Assembly (NCBI RefSeq): GCF_009764265.1
Contig: NZ_RWIR01000087.1
Span: 35,244-99,243, forward strand
Reading direction: 5' to 3'
From: Pseudomonas sp. PB101
GTDB lineage: Bacteria > Pseudomonadota > Gammaproteobacteria > Pseudomonadales > Pseudomonadaceae
Length of the DNA stretch: 64,000 nucleotides
Below the pieces are notes generated by a model. The model was not told the DNA's origin. It did no database searches and was given only the letters and a program-made list of their open reading frames with translations. This document shows positions 7,202 through 20,260 of the stretch, piece by piece (within the stretch, counting starts at the first letter, position 1; each line of letters opens with the position of its first letter). The position numbers were made by a program, and so were the translations under genes.

Positions 7202-8131
7202 CTATCGACCCAGCAATCGCGCCAACCCTATACGCATCGGAGTCTGCTCCGCGGTAGTGAAGCGCTCCAACAGACGCCGGTTGTTGGCCCGGGAGTGACG
7301 GATATCACCGGAGCGCGCCGGGCCGTAGCTCACCGGTGGCAGCGTGCCGACCACGGCTTCGAGCGCTTCGAGCATTTGCTTGAGGGTCGTCGCCTGGTTC
7401 CAGCCGACGTTGACCGCACCGACTTCGACCCGGGGCTTCTCGATGGCCTGCACCAGTAAGTCAACCAGGTCTTCGACGTAGACAAAATCCCGGGTCTGCT
7501 CGCCATCGCCGAACACCGTGATCGGCAGGCCGTTCTGTGCGCGCTCGCTGAAAATGCTGATCACCCCGGAATACGGCGAGGACGGATCCTGGCGCGGGCC
7601 GAAGATGTTGAAGAAGCGGAAAACCACCGGCTCCAGCGCATGCTGGCGACGGTAGAAATCGAAGTAGTGCTCACCGGCCAGCTTGTCCGCCGCATAAGGC
7701 GTCAGCGGGGCCTTGGGCGTGTCTTCGTCAATCGACTCGCCCTCGCCATTGTTGCCGTACACCGCCGCGCTGGAGGCGAACAACACGCGTTTGACGCCAG
7801 TCTGGCGCATGGCTTCGCAGACGTTCAGCGTGCCGATGAAGTTGCTTTGGTGCGTGCGTACCGGATCGTCCACCGAAGCCTGCACCGACGCCACGGCCGC
7901 CAGGTGCGCCACGGCGCTGCAGTCGGTCATGGCCCGGGCAACCACGGCCGCATCGGCCACGTCACCGACGATCAGTTCGACCCGGGGATTGTCCAGCGGC
8001 AGGTTGCTGCGCTTGCCGGTGGACAGGTCATCGAGAATCCGCACCGCATGCCCCTTGGCAAGCAGGGCGTCGGTCAGGTGCGAACCAATGAAACCGGCAC
8101 CACCGGTGATCAAAACGGGACCGTCAGCCAT
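7202..8131 (-). CDS. NAD-dependent epimerase/dehydratase (GalE-like SDR)
   Basis: A 309-residue extended short-chain dehydrogenase. The N-terminus has the NAD-binding motif TGGAGFIGSHL. The active site shows SSAAVYG and the catalytic Y-x3-K in TPYAADKLAG. The later block FNIFGPRQDP fits nucleotide-sugar epimerases. It probably acts on a UDP-sugar, but the exact substrate is not readable. The frame is open upstream to 8251; the ATG at 8131 is chosen because it directly precedes the dinucleotide-binding motif and overlaps the upstream gene's stop by 8 bp. It is paired with an RmlD-like gene, as I recall for the genes after oprG in P. aeruginosa. Confidence 0.9.
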   Translation of the reverse strand: MADGPVLITGGAGFIGSHLTDALLAKGHAVRILDDLSTGKRSNLPLDNPRVELIVGDVADAAVVARAMTDCSAVAHLAAVASVQASVDDPVRTHQSNFIGTLNVCEAMRQTGVKRVLFASSAAVYGNNGEGESIDEDTPKAPLTPYAADKLAGEHYFDFYRRQHALEPVVFRFFNIFGPRQDPSSPYSGVISIFSERAQNGLPITVFGDGEQTRDFVYVEDLVDLLVQAIEKPRVEVGAVNVGWNQATTLKQMLEALEAVVGTLPPVSYGPARSGDIRHSRANNRRLLERFTTAEQTPMRIGLARLLGR

Positions 8132-9008
8132 GGCGATAGAACCTGTCCAGTAGACCGGGAAGCGCCGCACGCCAGGCGCGTGGTTTGATCCCGAAAGTGT
8201 GCAGAATTTTTTTGCAGGCCAGTACCGCGTGTTGTGGCTCTTCCGCCGCATCCGGACGCGCGGCGTGGGCCTGGGCGGTCGGGGCTTCGATGGCCAACTG
8301 ATGCAGGCTGCGCGCTTCGGTCAGAATCGCCTGCCCCAGCGCCAGCGGCGTGGTCGCCTCATGCCCGGCGTAATGGTAGGTGCCCCACAGCGGCGCGGCG
8401 CAATCGAGTTGCTTGAGCACGGAAATGATTACCCGGGCGGCATCGTCGACCGGCGTCGGATTGCCGCGCCGGTCATCGGCCATCAACAGTTCTTCGGGTT
8501 GTTCGGCGCGGGCGAGGAAGCGGCCAAGGGCGCCATCCGGACTGTCGTCCAGCAGCCAGCCGAAACGCAGCAGCACGTGTTGCGGGCAGGTGGCGCGAAC
8601 GCTTTGCTCGATCCGCCACAATGCCTGGCCGCGCAGGCCCAAGGGCACCGGTTCGTCTTTTTCGCTGTAGGCGGTGGCGCGGGAGCCGTCGAACACGCGA
8701 TAGCTGGAAGGTTGCAGCAGCACGATGTTGTGGTGCTGGCACAGTTCCGCCAGACGCTCGATCGCACGCTCCTGGCCGGCCAGGCGCTGTTCGCTGACTG
8801 CCTCGGCCTGAAACCAGTCGAAGTAGTACGCAAGGTTGATCAATGCATCGGGACGGGTGTCGTCGAGCAGTTGTGTCAGGCTCGCGGCATCCCAGCCGTC
8901 TTGCGGCGGGCGGGGGGCGAGGAAACCGATGTCTTCCTCCGCACCGAGGCGAATCAGCGCCTGCCCAAGGGCATTTCCGCCGCCCAGTAACATAAGGCGC
9001 ATTCGCAT
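8124..9008 (-). CDS. RmlD-like sugar-nucleotide binding protein with degenerate active site
   Basis: A 294-residue protein of the RmlD-type SDR fold. A nucleotide-binding loop LGGGNALGQAL is at the N-terminus, and a block SSYRVFDG matches the RmlD segment STDYVFDG. Where RmlD proteins have the catalytic YGRSK, this protein reads RGQAL, so both the Tyr and the Lys are gone. It is therefore probably not a reductase and may be a binding or regulatory subunit, possibly for the epimerase encoded directly downstream with an 8-bp overlap. ATG codons at 9008 and 9002 are both possible starts. There is no strong ribosome site for either. Confidence 0.8.
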   Translation of the reverse strand: MRMRLMLLGGGNALGQALIRLGAEEDIGFLAPRPPQDGWDAASLTQLLDDTRPDALINLAYYFDWFQAEAVSEQRLAGQERAIERLAELCQHHNIVLLQPSSYRVFDGSRATAYSEKDEPVPLGLRGQALWRIEQSVRATCPQHVLLRFGWLLDDSPDGALGRFLARAEQPEELLMADDRRGNPTPVDDAARVIISVLKQLDCAAPLWGTYHYAGHEATTPLALGQAILTEARSLHQLAIEAPTAQAHAARPDAAEEPQHAVLACKKILHTFGIKPRAWRAALPGLLDRFYRHG

Positions 9009-9311
9009 AGAGTCAGCAGGCCCAGTCTGATTGGAACGATGGCTATATCGACAACGCGCCCAGGCGATGTCGTTGGTAATTGCCGGAATCGTTGCATTTT
9101 GCGGGTTTAGTGCGCAACCGTCATCCGTAAAGTGTAGTTGCCTGAGTTTTGCAGTGTCGCCACTGGCCTCATCGCGAGCAAGCTCGCTCCCACAAAGGTC
9201 TTGTGTACACCGGCACACTGTGTGGGCTTGCCCGCGAAGGGGCCCTGTCAGCCAATGGAGATCCCCAAGTGGTACTTGCATCTTGGCCCACCCACCCGCA
9301 TAACTTGCAGC
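9009..9311. other. Divergent intergenic region before lhr
   Basis: About 300 bp between the RmlD-like gene (-) and lhr (+). The only structure I can support is a degenerate family B REPIN at 9170-9240. Promoters for both genes must lie here, but no convincing -35/-10 pair was found. Confidence 0.6.
9170..9240. repeat. Degenerate REPIN (family B, shortened right arm)
   Basis: The left arm is CATCGCGAGCAAGCTCGCTC. The right arm is TGTGGGCTTGCCCGCGAAGG, which lacks the six bases AGCGGG found in normal copies. The same shortened arm recurs at 13705-13720, so lhr is bracketed by two copies of this variant. Confidence 0.75.
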
Positions 9312-13619
<4,308 letters not shown>

Positions 13620-13635
13620 GGTTGCCTGGTCTGGC

Positions 13636-13728
13636 GCCTTCGCGGGCAAGCCCGCTCCCACAGTGAGCTATGTCGTTCACAAATTCTGTGCTCACAAAAA
13701 AATCTGTGGGCTTGCCCGCGATGAGGCC
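13636..13728. repeat. REPIN (family B, shortened right arm)
   Basis: The left arm begins GCCTTCGCGGGCAAGCCCGC. The right arm reads TGTGGGCTTGCCCGCGATGA and has the same six-base deletion seen at 9221-9240. It lies in the gap between the converging lhr and mscS-family genes. Confidence 0.85.
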
Positions 13729-13758
13729 ATCTCAGCCTCCGAAGATTTCCTTGACGAC

Positions 13759-15882
13759 TTACTGAGACCGCGGCCGATCCGGCATCAACACCGCCGAATG
13801 ATCAGGCTCAACCTCGGGCGGCGCTTCGACCGGATACCTCGGCACCAGTGCCTGCTGTGGATAAGTCTGCGCGAAATGCACCCACGGGGAGTTATCCACA
13901 AGCTTTTTCAAACGCTGGTTGAAAGCCCGGCTCACCGCATACTGACCACCGGACACCGTGCGAAATTGCGCGGTCAGCACCACGCCGTTGAGGTCCATCT
14001 TGTCCACGCCGAACACATCCAGCGGGCCTTGCAGGTTATAGCGCAGGAACGGATCGCTGCTGATGGAATGCCCCGCCTCGCGGATCAGTTCGATGGCCTT
14101 GTCGACATCGGTGTCATAGGTGAATTGCACCGAGAAAAACGCGTAGGCGAATTGCCGTGATTGGTTGGTCACGGCCTTGATCTGCCCGAACGGTACCGAG
14201 TGCACGAAGCCCTTGCCGTCGCGCAGGCGCAAGGTGCGGATGGTCAGGCCCTCGACCGTGCCGGCATGCCCGGAGTCGAGCACCACCCAGTCGCCGATGG
14301 ACAGGGTGTCCTCGATGATGATGAACAGTCCGGTAATCACGTCCTGCACCAGTTGCTGGGAACCGAAACCGATGGCCAGGCCGATGACCCCGGCACCGGC
14401 CAGGAACGGCGCGACGTTGATGCCCAGGTTGGCCATGGTGGTGATCGCGCAGATCACCACCAGGATGATTTTGATCGCGTTGCGCAGCAACGGCAGGATG
14501 GTTTTCACCCGCGTGCTCGGCTGACGCGCCGAGCGTTTGTTGGTCGGTGGTTTCAGGGCCTCCTGGATCGCCGTGTCGAGCAATACCCAGACCATCCAGG
14601 TCACCAGCAGGATCAGGCCGATGTGGCCCAGGGAATCACTGATCGCCCGGCCCACGGCATTGCTCACTGCGAATTCGAACAACGACACGCCCCAGATCCG
14701 CCCAAGGATGTCGATGAACACGATGGCCATGGCGATGCGCAGCAAGGCATGGGACAGATTGAGAAAGCGCTCCTTGTAGGCGCTGCTGCGGCGCAGGTCC
14801 GCTTCGCTGCGCGCCTTGAACAGATGGTGCAGCGTGGTACTGAGAAACACCGTGGCAATCAGCAATACCGTGGTGAACAAGGCGCTGCGCAGCACTCTCT
14901 GGTTGTCTGCCCCGGCACCGATCAGGTTGATGATCGAGACCAGCACCATCAGCAGAATCGGCCAGTACCAGAGCCCGGAAAATATCCGCAGGGTCTCGCG
15001 CAATGCCGGTTGGCTGAGGCGTTGGGCCAGCGGCAGGATGCGGATGACCTGGGCGACCGGGCGACGCATGCGGATCACCAGCAAGCCGAAGGAAATCGAC
15101 GCTGCCAAGCCAGTGAACACGGCGATGCTGCTGGTGAGATTGCTGCCCAGTTGATGGGCGATCTGCGGGCTGGTCAGGGCATCGCTCAAGGCCACCAGAA
15201 AGCCGATAACGAACAAGGGTCGGGGACTCTTCTCGCGGATGATCTGCACCGCCCGCCGCTTGTGCCCGACATTGAACACCACCACCAGCGACAGCACCAA
15301 TGACGCAGCGAATACCCCGGCGCTGGCGGCATAAGCCAGGCACAGCGCCAGCGCCCGTCCCGCCGATATCGGCAAAAACTGGCTGGCATAGATGGTCAAC
15401 GGCAGACTCACCACCGCCGCCAGGGTGTAGGGCAGCACGTAACCGAGCAACGCCTGGCCCCGTTCGCGGCTGAGCAGCAAACGGTGTTCACACAAGCGCC
15501 TGACGGTCAGCCGCCCAAGCAGCCAAAGCCCAGCAAACACGGCTGCCCACACGCAGGTCAGTATCAGGAAATCGCCGGCCACGCTCCACGGTGAACGGGC
15601 CGATGGCTGATTGACCAACTGATCCACTTCATCGGCCGCGCGATCGGCACGCAAGCGCCAGACGTCGACGAGGTTTTCGTTGAGATCGAGTTTGGTCTGC
15701 ACCTCGTCGATGCTTGAACTGATGGCACCCAGCAAGCCGCCTTGTACCAGCGGTTCGGGGTGTGCCGGCGGCGTTGCGGCGGTCGCGGCGGCCGGCAGCC
15801 CGGGGATCGCGGCGGCCTCCAGTTGCTCGCTGCCCAGAAACAGCAGCGCTCCCAGCAATATCGCGGTCTTGAGCCTGATCAA
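13759..15882 (-). CDS. Mechanosensitive ion channel, MscS family (multi-helix)
   Basis: A 707-residue inner-membrane protein. It has a signal peptide, a periplasmic helical stretch (about residues 25-95) and many transmembrane helices. The C-terminal MscS core contains the pore helix AGAGVIGLAIGFGSQQL and the cytoplasmic beta domain starting GDWVVLDSGHAGTVEGLTIR. This layout resembles YbiO-type channels, which release solutes on hypo-osmotic shock. The start codon is TTG (15880-15882) with a strong AAGGAG 8 bp upstream; no ATG fits that position. The C-terminal 25 residues are Pro/Glu-rich. A REPIN lies downstream. Confidence 0.9.
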   Translation of the reverse strand: MIRLKTAILLGALLFLGSEQLEAAAIPGLPAAATAATPPAHPEPLVQGGLLGAISSSIDEVQTKLDLNENLVDVWRLRADRAADEVDQLVNQPSARSPWSVAGDFLILTCVWAAVFAGLWLLGRLTVRRLCEHRLLLSRERGQALLGYVLPYTLAAVVSLPLTIYASQFLPISAGRALALCLAYAASAGVFAASLVLSLVVVFNVGHKRRAVQIIREKSPRPLFVIGFLVALSDALTSPQIAHQLGSNLTSSIAVFTGLAASISFGLLVIRMRRPVAQVIRILPLAQRLSQPALRETLRIFSGLWYWPILLMVLVSIINLIGAGADNQRVLRSALFTTVLLIATVFLSTTLHHLFKARSEADLRRSSAYKERFLNLSHALLRIAMAIVFIDILGRIWGVSLFEFAVSNAVGRAISDSLGHIGLILLVTWMVWVLLDTAIQEALKPPTNKRSARQPSTRVKTILPLLRNAIKIILVVICAITTMANLGINVAPFLAGAGVIGLAIGFGSQQLVQDVITGLFIIIEDTLSIGDWVVLDSGHAGTVEGLTIRTLRLRDGKGFVHSVPFGQIKAVTNQSRQFAYAFFSVQFTYDTDVDKAIELIREAGHSISSDPFLRYNLQGPLDVFGVDKMDLNGVVLTAQFRTVSGGQYAVSRAFNQRLKKLVDNSPWVHFAQTYPQQALVPRYPVEAPPEVEPDHSAVLMPDRPRSQ

Positions 15883-15984
15883 AACACCCGCTCCTTTGGC
15901 TGTGTCGGTAAGGAACTGATCGGGAAATGCCGGGCAAGTTCGGACATTGCCCGCAGAAAGCAGAACGGTGACGCCGTCGTGGTG

Positions 15985-16190
15985 CGCAGACTAACACTCG
16001 CGCTCGCGACTTTTGCGTTCAAAGCAAAATGGTTGGCCTGTTACCCACCATTGGCGCCGACCTCGGCGCTGGCGTGGCAAGCACCGGGCTATAAGTCGTT
16101 GATCCTCGCACGGATCGTCACCGGCCTGGCTCACGCGGGTTTTTTTTCGATCGGTTCGACCATCGCCACCAGTCTAGTGCCGAATTTCGC
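15985..16190 (+). pseudogene. Remnant of an MFS (arabinose-efflux type) transporter
   Basis: Two pieces of an MFS N-terminal half are readable. LTLALATFAF and MVGLLPTIGADLGAGVASTG resemble the first helix and loop of DHA1 efflux proteins. Then, in another frame, APGYKSLILARIVTGLAHAG and FFSIGSTIATSLVP resemble helices 3-4. The part between them (helix 2 region) is missing, the frame shifts at the junction and the rest of the gene is absent. It is thus a decayed fragment. It fills most of the 420-bp gap between the mscS-family gene and ybhP; I see no other gene in that gap. Confidence 0.7.
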
Positions 16191-16304
16191 TCCCACAGTT
16201 GTTCGGTGGCGCCCTGTACAGAATGTACCGTCCGTAGCCCCATCGAAACTTTCGCCACCACCCCAGAGTCATCCAAAAACAGTAGCCGTCAGGCGGGAGG
16301 CGAC

Positions 16305-17117
16305 ATGACAGCGAATCACACCGATATTCCCGCACACTCAAACGCAACCGACATGCGGGTACAGGGTTCGTCCGTCACTTGCCGCTTCACGGTGCTGACG
16401 GTCAACACTCATAAGGGATTCACCGCGCTCAACCGGCGCTTCATCCTGCCGGAACTGCGTGAAGCGGTGCGCAGTGTGTCTGCCGACGTGGTGTTTTTGC
16501 AGGAGGTCCACGGCACCCACGAACAGCATCCCAAGCGCTACAACAACTGGCCGGCGATGCCGCAATACGAATTCCTCGCCGACACCCTGTGGCCGCAGTT
16601 CGCCTATGGTCGCAATGCGGTGTATCCCGCGGGCGATCACGGCAATGCGCTGCTGTCGAAATTCCAGATCATCCGTCACGACAACCTCGATGTGTCCATC
16701 AGCGGCCACGAGAACCGCGGGCTCCTGCATTGCGTGTTGCGCTTGCCCGGCGACGACCGGGAAGTGCATGCCATTTGCGTGCACCTGGGCTTGCGCGAAA
16801 GCCACCGCACGGCGCAATTGAAGTTGCTCGCCCAATGTCTTGGTGCCCTGCCCGAAGACACCCCGGTGATCGTCGCCGGGGACTTCAACGACTGGCGCCA
16901 GCGCGCCGATGTACTGCTCAGGCCCTGCGGTCTGCGCGAAGTCTTCGCCGCGCATCATGGCAAACCGGCGCGCAGTTTCCCCGCGCGCATGCCGGCATTG
17001 CGCCTGGACCGCATCTACGTGCGCAACCTCAAGGCCAGCCATCCGCAAGTGCTGTCCACCCGGCCCTGGTCGCACCTCTCCGACCATGTCCCGCTTTCGG
17101 TGGAGATCGAGCTATGA
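16305..17117 (+). CDS. Endonuclease/exonuclease/phosphatase family protein (YbhP-like)
   Basis: A 270-residue EEP-fold hydrolase. Visible motifs are TVNTHKGF near the start, the metal-binding Glu in FLQEVHG, the catalytic His region CVHLGLRESHR, the Asp/Asn pair in VAGDFNDW, LDRIYV and the terminal HLSDHVPL. The ATG at 16305 has GGGAGG a few bases upstream. The gene overlaps clsB by 4 bp (ATGA) and is followed by ybhN, reproducing the E. coli ybhP-clsB-ybhN order. The substrate is unknown; a phosphodiester in lipid metabolism is an inference from its neighbours. Confidence 0.9.
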   Translation: MTANHTDIPAHSNATDMRVQGSSVTCRFTVLTVNTHKGFTALNRRFILPELREAVRSVSADVVFLQEVHGTHEQHPKRYNNWPAMPQYEFLADTLWPQFAYGRNAVYPAGDHGNALLSKFQIIRHDNLDVSISGHENRGLLHCVLRLPGDDREVHAICVHLGLRESHRTAQLKLLAQCLGALPEDTPVIVAGDFNDWRQRADVLLRPCGLREVFAAHHGKPARSFPARMPALRLDRIYVRNLKASHPQVLSTRPWSHLSDHVPLSVEIEL

Positions 17118-18406
17118 GCAGCCAGTCGATGGAAAAGAACACGCTGGACCACATCCCCGCTCCACCCATCCGCGAGCCGACGACGGTCGATGTCGAATAT
17201 GGCTGGCAAGGCAGCAATCGCGTCGAATTGCTGGAAAACGGCGAAGCGTATTTTCCCCGGGTATTTGACGCCCTGCGCCAGGCGCAAAGTGAAATCCTGC
17301 TGGAAACCTTCATTCTGTTCGAGGACAAGGTGGGCAATGAGCTGCAACAGATCCTGATCGACGCCGCCAAGCGCGGTGTACGCACCACCGTCAGCCTCGA
17401 CGGCTTTGGCTGCGGCGAACTGAGTACCGGGTTCCTCACCGCCATGACCGCAGCCGGCGTGCACCTGCAAATGTTCGACCCGGCACCCAAACGCCTGGGC
17501 ATCCGCACCAACTGGTTCCGGCGCCTGCACCGCAAGATCGTGGTGGTGGACGGCAGCATTGCGTTCATCGGCGGGATCAACTTTTCTGCCGATCACCTGG
17601 CCGACTTCGGCCCCGAGGCCAAGCAGGACTATTCCGTGGAGGTGCAAGGCCCGGCGGTGGCCGACATCCATCACTTCGCCCTGCTGCAATGCGGTCGGCC
17701 GGTGCGGGCCAAATACTGGTGGCAACGACGGCGGATACGGCGCTCGGAACTGGCCGTCAGCGATCACGATGGCCAGGTGCGGCTGGTGTACCGCGACAAC
17801 GGCGAGCACCCGACCGACATCGAAGAGGTGTATCGCCAGGTGTTGCGCCAGGCACAGCGGCGGGTGGTGATCGCCAACGCCTACTTCTTTCCCGGTTTCC
17901 GCCTGCTGCGCGAGATCCGCAATGCGGCCCGTCGAGGCGTGGATGTGCGGCTGATCCTGCAAGGGCAACCGGACATGCTGGTGGCCAAGCTCGCCGCGCG
18001 CATGACCTACGATTACCTGCTCAAGTCCGGGGTAAAAATCTACGAATATTGCGACCGCCCGCTGCACGGCAAGGTCGCCCTGGTGGACGAGGACTGGAGC
18101 ACCGTCGGCTCCAGCAATCTCGACCCGTTGAGCCTGTCGATGAACCTGGAAGCCAACGTGCTGATCCGCGACCGTGGCTTCAATCGCCTGCTGTTCGACC
18201 GCCTGGAAGACCTCAGCGACAACCACTGCAAGGCCATGTCGTGCGACATCACGCCACGCGGGCGTGTCTGGCACATGACCATCGGTTTCCTGGTATTTCA
18301 CTTCCTGCGGCATTTCCCGGCGTGGGCCGGCTGGTTGCCGGCGCATAAGCCTCGTCTGAAACCCTTCATCCCTCCGATCGGGAGTGCTGACCATGGACCG
18401 CGCTGA
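17114..18406 (+). CDS. clsB: Cardiolipin synthase B (phospholipase D family)
   Basis: A 430-residue enzyme with two HKD motifs: LHRKIVVVD (His139) and LHGKVALVD (His318), each followed by the GG(I/S)N or GSSNLD block. ClsB-type enzymes make cardiolipin, or phosphatidyl-transfer products, from phosphatidylglycerol at the inner membrane. It has no N-terminal membrane helices, which separates it from ClsA. It starts inside the end of the ybhP-like gene, and its own end overlaps the ybhN-like gene by 14 bp, so all three are probably one operon. A second ATG at 17129 is possible. Confidence 0.93.
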   Translation: MSSQSMEKNTLDHIPAPPIREPTTVDVEYGWQGSNRVELLENGEAYFPRVFDALRQAQSEILLETFILFEDKVGNELQQILIDAAKRGVRTTVSLDGFGCGELSTGFLTAMTAAGVHLQMFDPAPKRLGIRTNWFRRLHRKIVVVDGSIAFIGGINFSADHLADFGPEAKQDYSVEVQGPAVADIHHFALLQCGRPVRAKYWWQRRRIRRSELAVSDHDGQVRLVYRDNGEHPTDIEEVYRQVLRQAQRRVVIANAYFFPGFRLLREIRNAARRGVDVRLILQGQPDMLVAKLAARMTYDYLLKSGVKIYEYCDRPLHGKVALVDEDWSTVGSSNLDPLSLSMNLEANVLIRDRGFNRLLFDRLEDLSDNHCKAMSCDITPRGRVWHMTIGFLVFHFLRHFPAWAGWLPAHKPRLKPFIPPIGSADHGPR

Positions 18407-19379
18407 GCCCCACTCGGAAACTCACGCCAAAAGCGCCGGGAAGTCGCACTGGAGCCGCTGGAAGCGACCACTGACGATGCTGTTTTTCCTGATGCTGATC
18501 GTGCTGTTCGCGACGCTCGCCCAGCGCCTCGAATGGAGCGAAGTGTTCGATAACCTGGCCGATTTCAAGGTGCGCACGCTGATCATTGCATCGGGGCTGA
18601 CCCTGTTGAGTTTTCTGGTGTACGCCTGCTTCGACCTGATTGGCCGCACCTACATCCGCCAGGACCTGACATGGAAGCAGATCCTGCCCGTGGGGATCAT
18701 CAGCTATGCCTTCAACCTGAACCTGAGCGCCTGGGTCGGCGGCATCGCCATGCGTTACAGGCTGTATTCGCGGCTCGGGGTGAGCAAGAGCAACATCGCC
18801 AAAATCCTTGGCCTGAGCCTGGCGACCAACTGGTTCGGCTACATGGTCATTGCCGGCGCCGTGTTCAGCAGCGGCCTGGTGCGCATGCCGCCGGGCTGGA
18901 AGCTCAGCAGCAGCGCACTGCAAGGCGTAGGGGTTTTGCTATTGCTGCTGAGCGCCGGGTACCTGGCGGCGTGCCGGTTTGCCAAACGGCGGGAGTGGGC
19001 GATTCGCGGCATCGAGATTGATCTGCCGTCGCTACGCATGGCGGTGCTGCAACTGGCCCTCGGGGCCCTGAACTGGTCACTGATGGCAGCGGTGATTTTC
19101 ACCTTGCTGCCGAGCAAGCTGGACTATCCACTGGTGCTTGGCGTGTTGTTGATCAGCGCCATCGCCGGGGTCATCACGCACATCCCGGCCGGGCTCGGCG
19201 TACTCGAGGCGGTATTCGTTGCGCTGCTGCAACACGAGGTTTCGCGGGGCAGCCTGGTGGCGGGCCTGCTGGCCTATCGGGCGATTTACTTCATCCTGCC
19301 GCTGTTGATTACGCTGGTGATGTATTTGCTGGTGGAGGCCAAGGCCAAGTCATTGCGGATCTCAAAGAAACCCAAGTGA
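18393..19379 (+). CDS. YbhN/UPF0104 family integral membrane protein
   Basis: A 328-residue protein with about eight transmembrane helices (for example around residues 27-45, 62-85, 145-160, 175-195, 225-245 and 290-312). It belongs to the lysylphosphatidylglycerol-synthase transmembrane region family (UPF0104/YbhN), which includes lipid flippase-like proteins. The conserved stretch ITHIPAGLGVLEAVF is present. It overlaps the end of clsB, and the cluster context suggests a role in membrane lipid handling. GTG at 18384 is also in frame, but the ATG at 18393 has GGGAG at good spacing. Confidence 0.9.
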   Translation: MDRAEPHSETHAKSAGKSHWSRWKRPLTMLFFLMLIVLFATLAQRLEWSEVFDNLADFKVRTLIIASGLTLLSFLVYACFDLIGRTYIRQDLTWKQILPVGIISYAFNLNLSAWVGGIAMRYRLYSRLGVSKSNIAKILGLSLATNWFGYMVIAGAVFSSGLVRMPPGWKLSSSALQGVGVLLLLLSAGYLAACRFAKRREWAIRGIEIDLPSLRMAVLQLALGALNWSLMAAVIFTLLPSKLDYPLVLGVLLISAIAGVITHIPAGLGVLEAVFVALLQHEVSRGSLVAGLLAYRAIYFILPLLITLVMYLLVEAKAKSLRISKKPK

Positions 19380-19401
19380 TTTTGTGCTGTTTGTGAGGAC
19401 G

Positions 19402-19477
19402 CCATCGCGGGCAAGCCCGCTCCTACATAGATCGGTAGAGCACCCGAAGCCCCTGTGGGAGCGGGCTTGCCCGAGAT
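19402..19477. repeat. REPIN (family B)
   Basis: Left arm CCATCGCGGGCAAGCCCGCT with TCCTACA and right arm TGTGGGAGCGGGCTTGCCCG, around a 27-bp spacer. It lies between the converging ybhN-like and hydrolase genes; the palindrome may serve as their shared transcript end. Confidence 0.88.
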
Positions 19478-19501
19478 GAGGCCCGCAAGAACACCCCGAT
19501 A

Positions 19502-20260
19502 TCAGGATGATTGAATAATGCTCAACCGTTCCCCCACCACCATCTCGGTAATCCAGTCGACCAGGATCGAGGTGTACGCCTGCTGGGAAACCGGATCGCT
19601 CAAGGCATGGTCGGCGCCGTCGAGGATGCGGTGAGTCAGTGAATGCGTCTGCTGGCAGGCCGCCCGGTAGCTCATGATCGTCGCGTGGGGCACATAGTCG
19701 TCGGTCTCGGACTGCACCAGCAGGACATCCCCGGTGAACTGTGAGCAGGCATGCAAGGCCCGGTTGCTGTCGGCACGCACCAGGGTGCTTCGATAATCGC
19801 GCAGATCCAGCTTGTCCAGATCGCGTTTCGGCGCGTGCCATAGCTCGTCGCGATACAGCGCCGGCACCCGCAGCGCCAGCCAGCGCACCGGCCTGAGCGA
19901 CGTCAGGATCGAGGCCAGGTACCCCCCGTAACTGGTGCCGACCACGGCAATCGCCGAGGTATCGAGGGCCGGGTGCGCGAGCAGGCGGTCATAGGCCGCC
20001 AGCAGGTCGCGCAGGTTGTCTTCGCGGGTCACCCGGGACAATGGAATGCCGGTGCCGCCGGTGTGCCCCCGCAGGTCGAAGGTCAGGCACACGCAACCCA
20101 GACCGGCGATGCCCTTGGCGCGTTCCAGGTCCCTCTCCTGGCTGCCGCCCCAACCGTGCACGAAGAGCACGCCGGGGACTTTCGATTTGGGGCTCAGAAA
20201 AGTCCCGCTCATCTGTTCGTTGTCGATGTCGATCTGAATGGATTCGCTTCTAGCCGTCAT
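19502..20260 (-). CDS. Alpha/beta hydrolase (serine hydrolase, dienelactone hydrolase-like)
   Basis: A 252-residue enzyme. The oxyanion region is FVHGWGGSQ, the nucleophile elbow is GTSYGG (Ser within residues 108-113), the acid is in SETDDYVP and the catalytic His in GADHAL. It has no signal peptide and so is cytoplasmic. The substrate is unknown. The start overlaps the end of the DUF3182 gene by 11 bp, so the two are translationally coupled and likely work together. Confidence 0.88.
   Translation of the reverse strand: MTARSESIQIDIDNEQMSGTFLSPKSKVPGVLFVHGWGGSQERDLERAKGIAGLGCVCLTFDLRGHTGGTGIPLSRVTREDNLRDLLAAYDRLLAHPALDTSAIAVVGTSYGGYLASILTSLRPVRWLALRVPALYRDELWHAPKRDLDKLDLRDYRSTLVRADSNRALHACSQFTGDVLLVQSETDDYVPHATIMSYRAACQQTHSLTHRILDGADHALSDPVSQQAYTSILVDWITEMVVGERLSIIQSS

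Noticed and set aside
7055..7459. 134-codon plus-strand frame after oprG
   Set aside because: It crosses the bidirectional terminator and then runs antisense through the end of the epimerase gene; there is no recognisable protein content.
9138..9311. Upstream extension of the lhr open frame
   Set aside because: The extension reads through a REP element and is not helicase-like; the ATG at 9312 is a better start.
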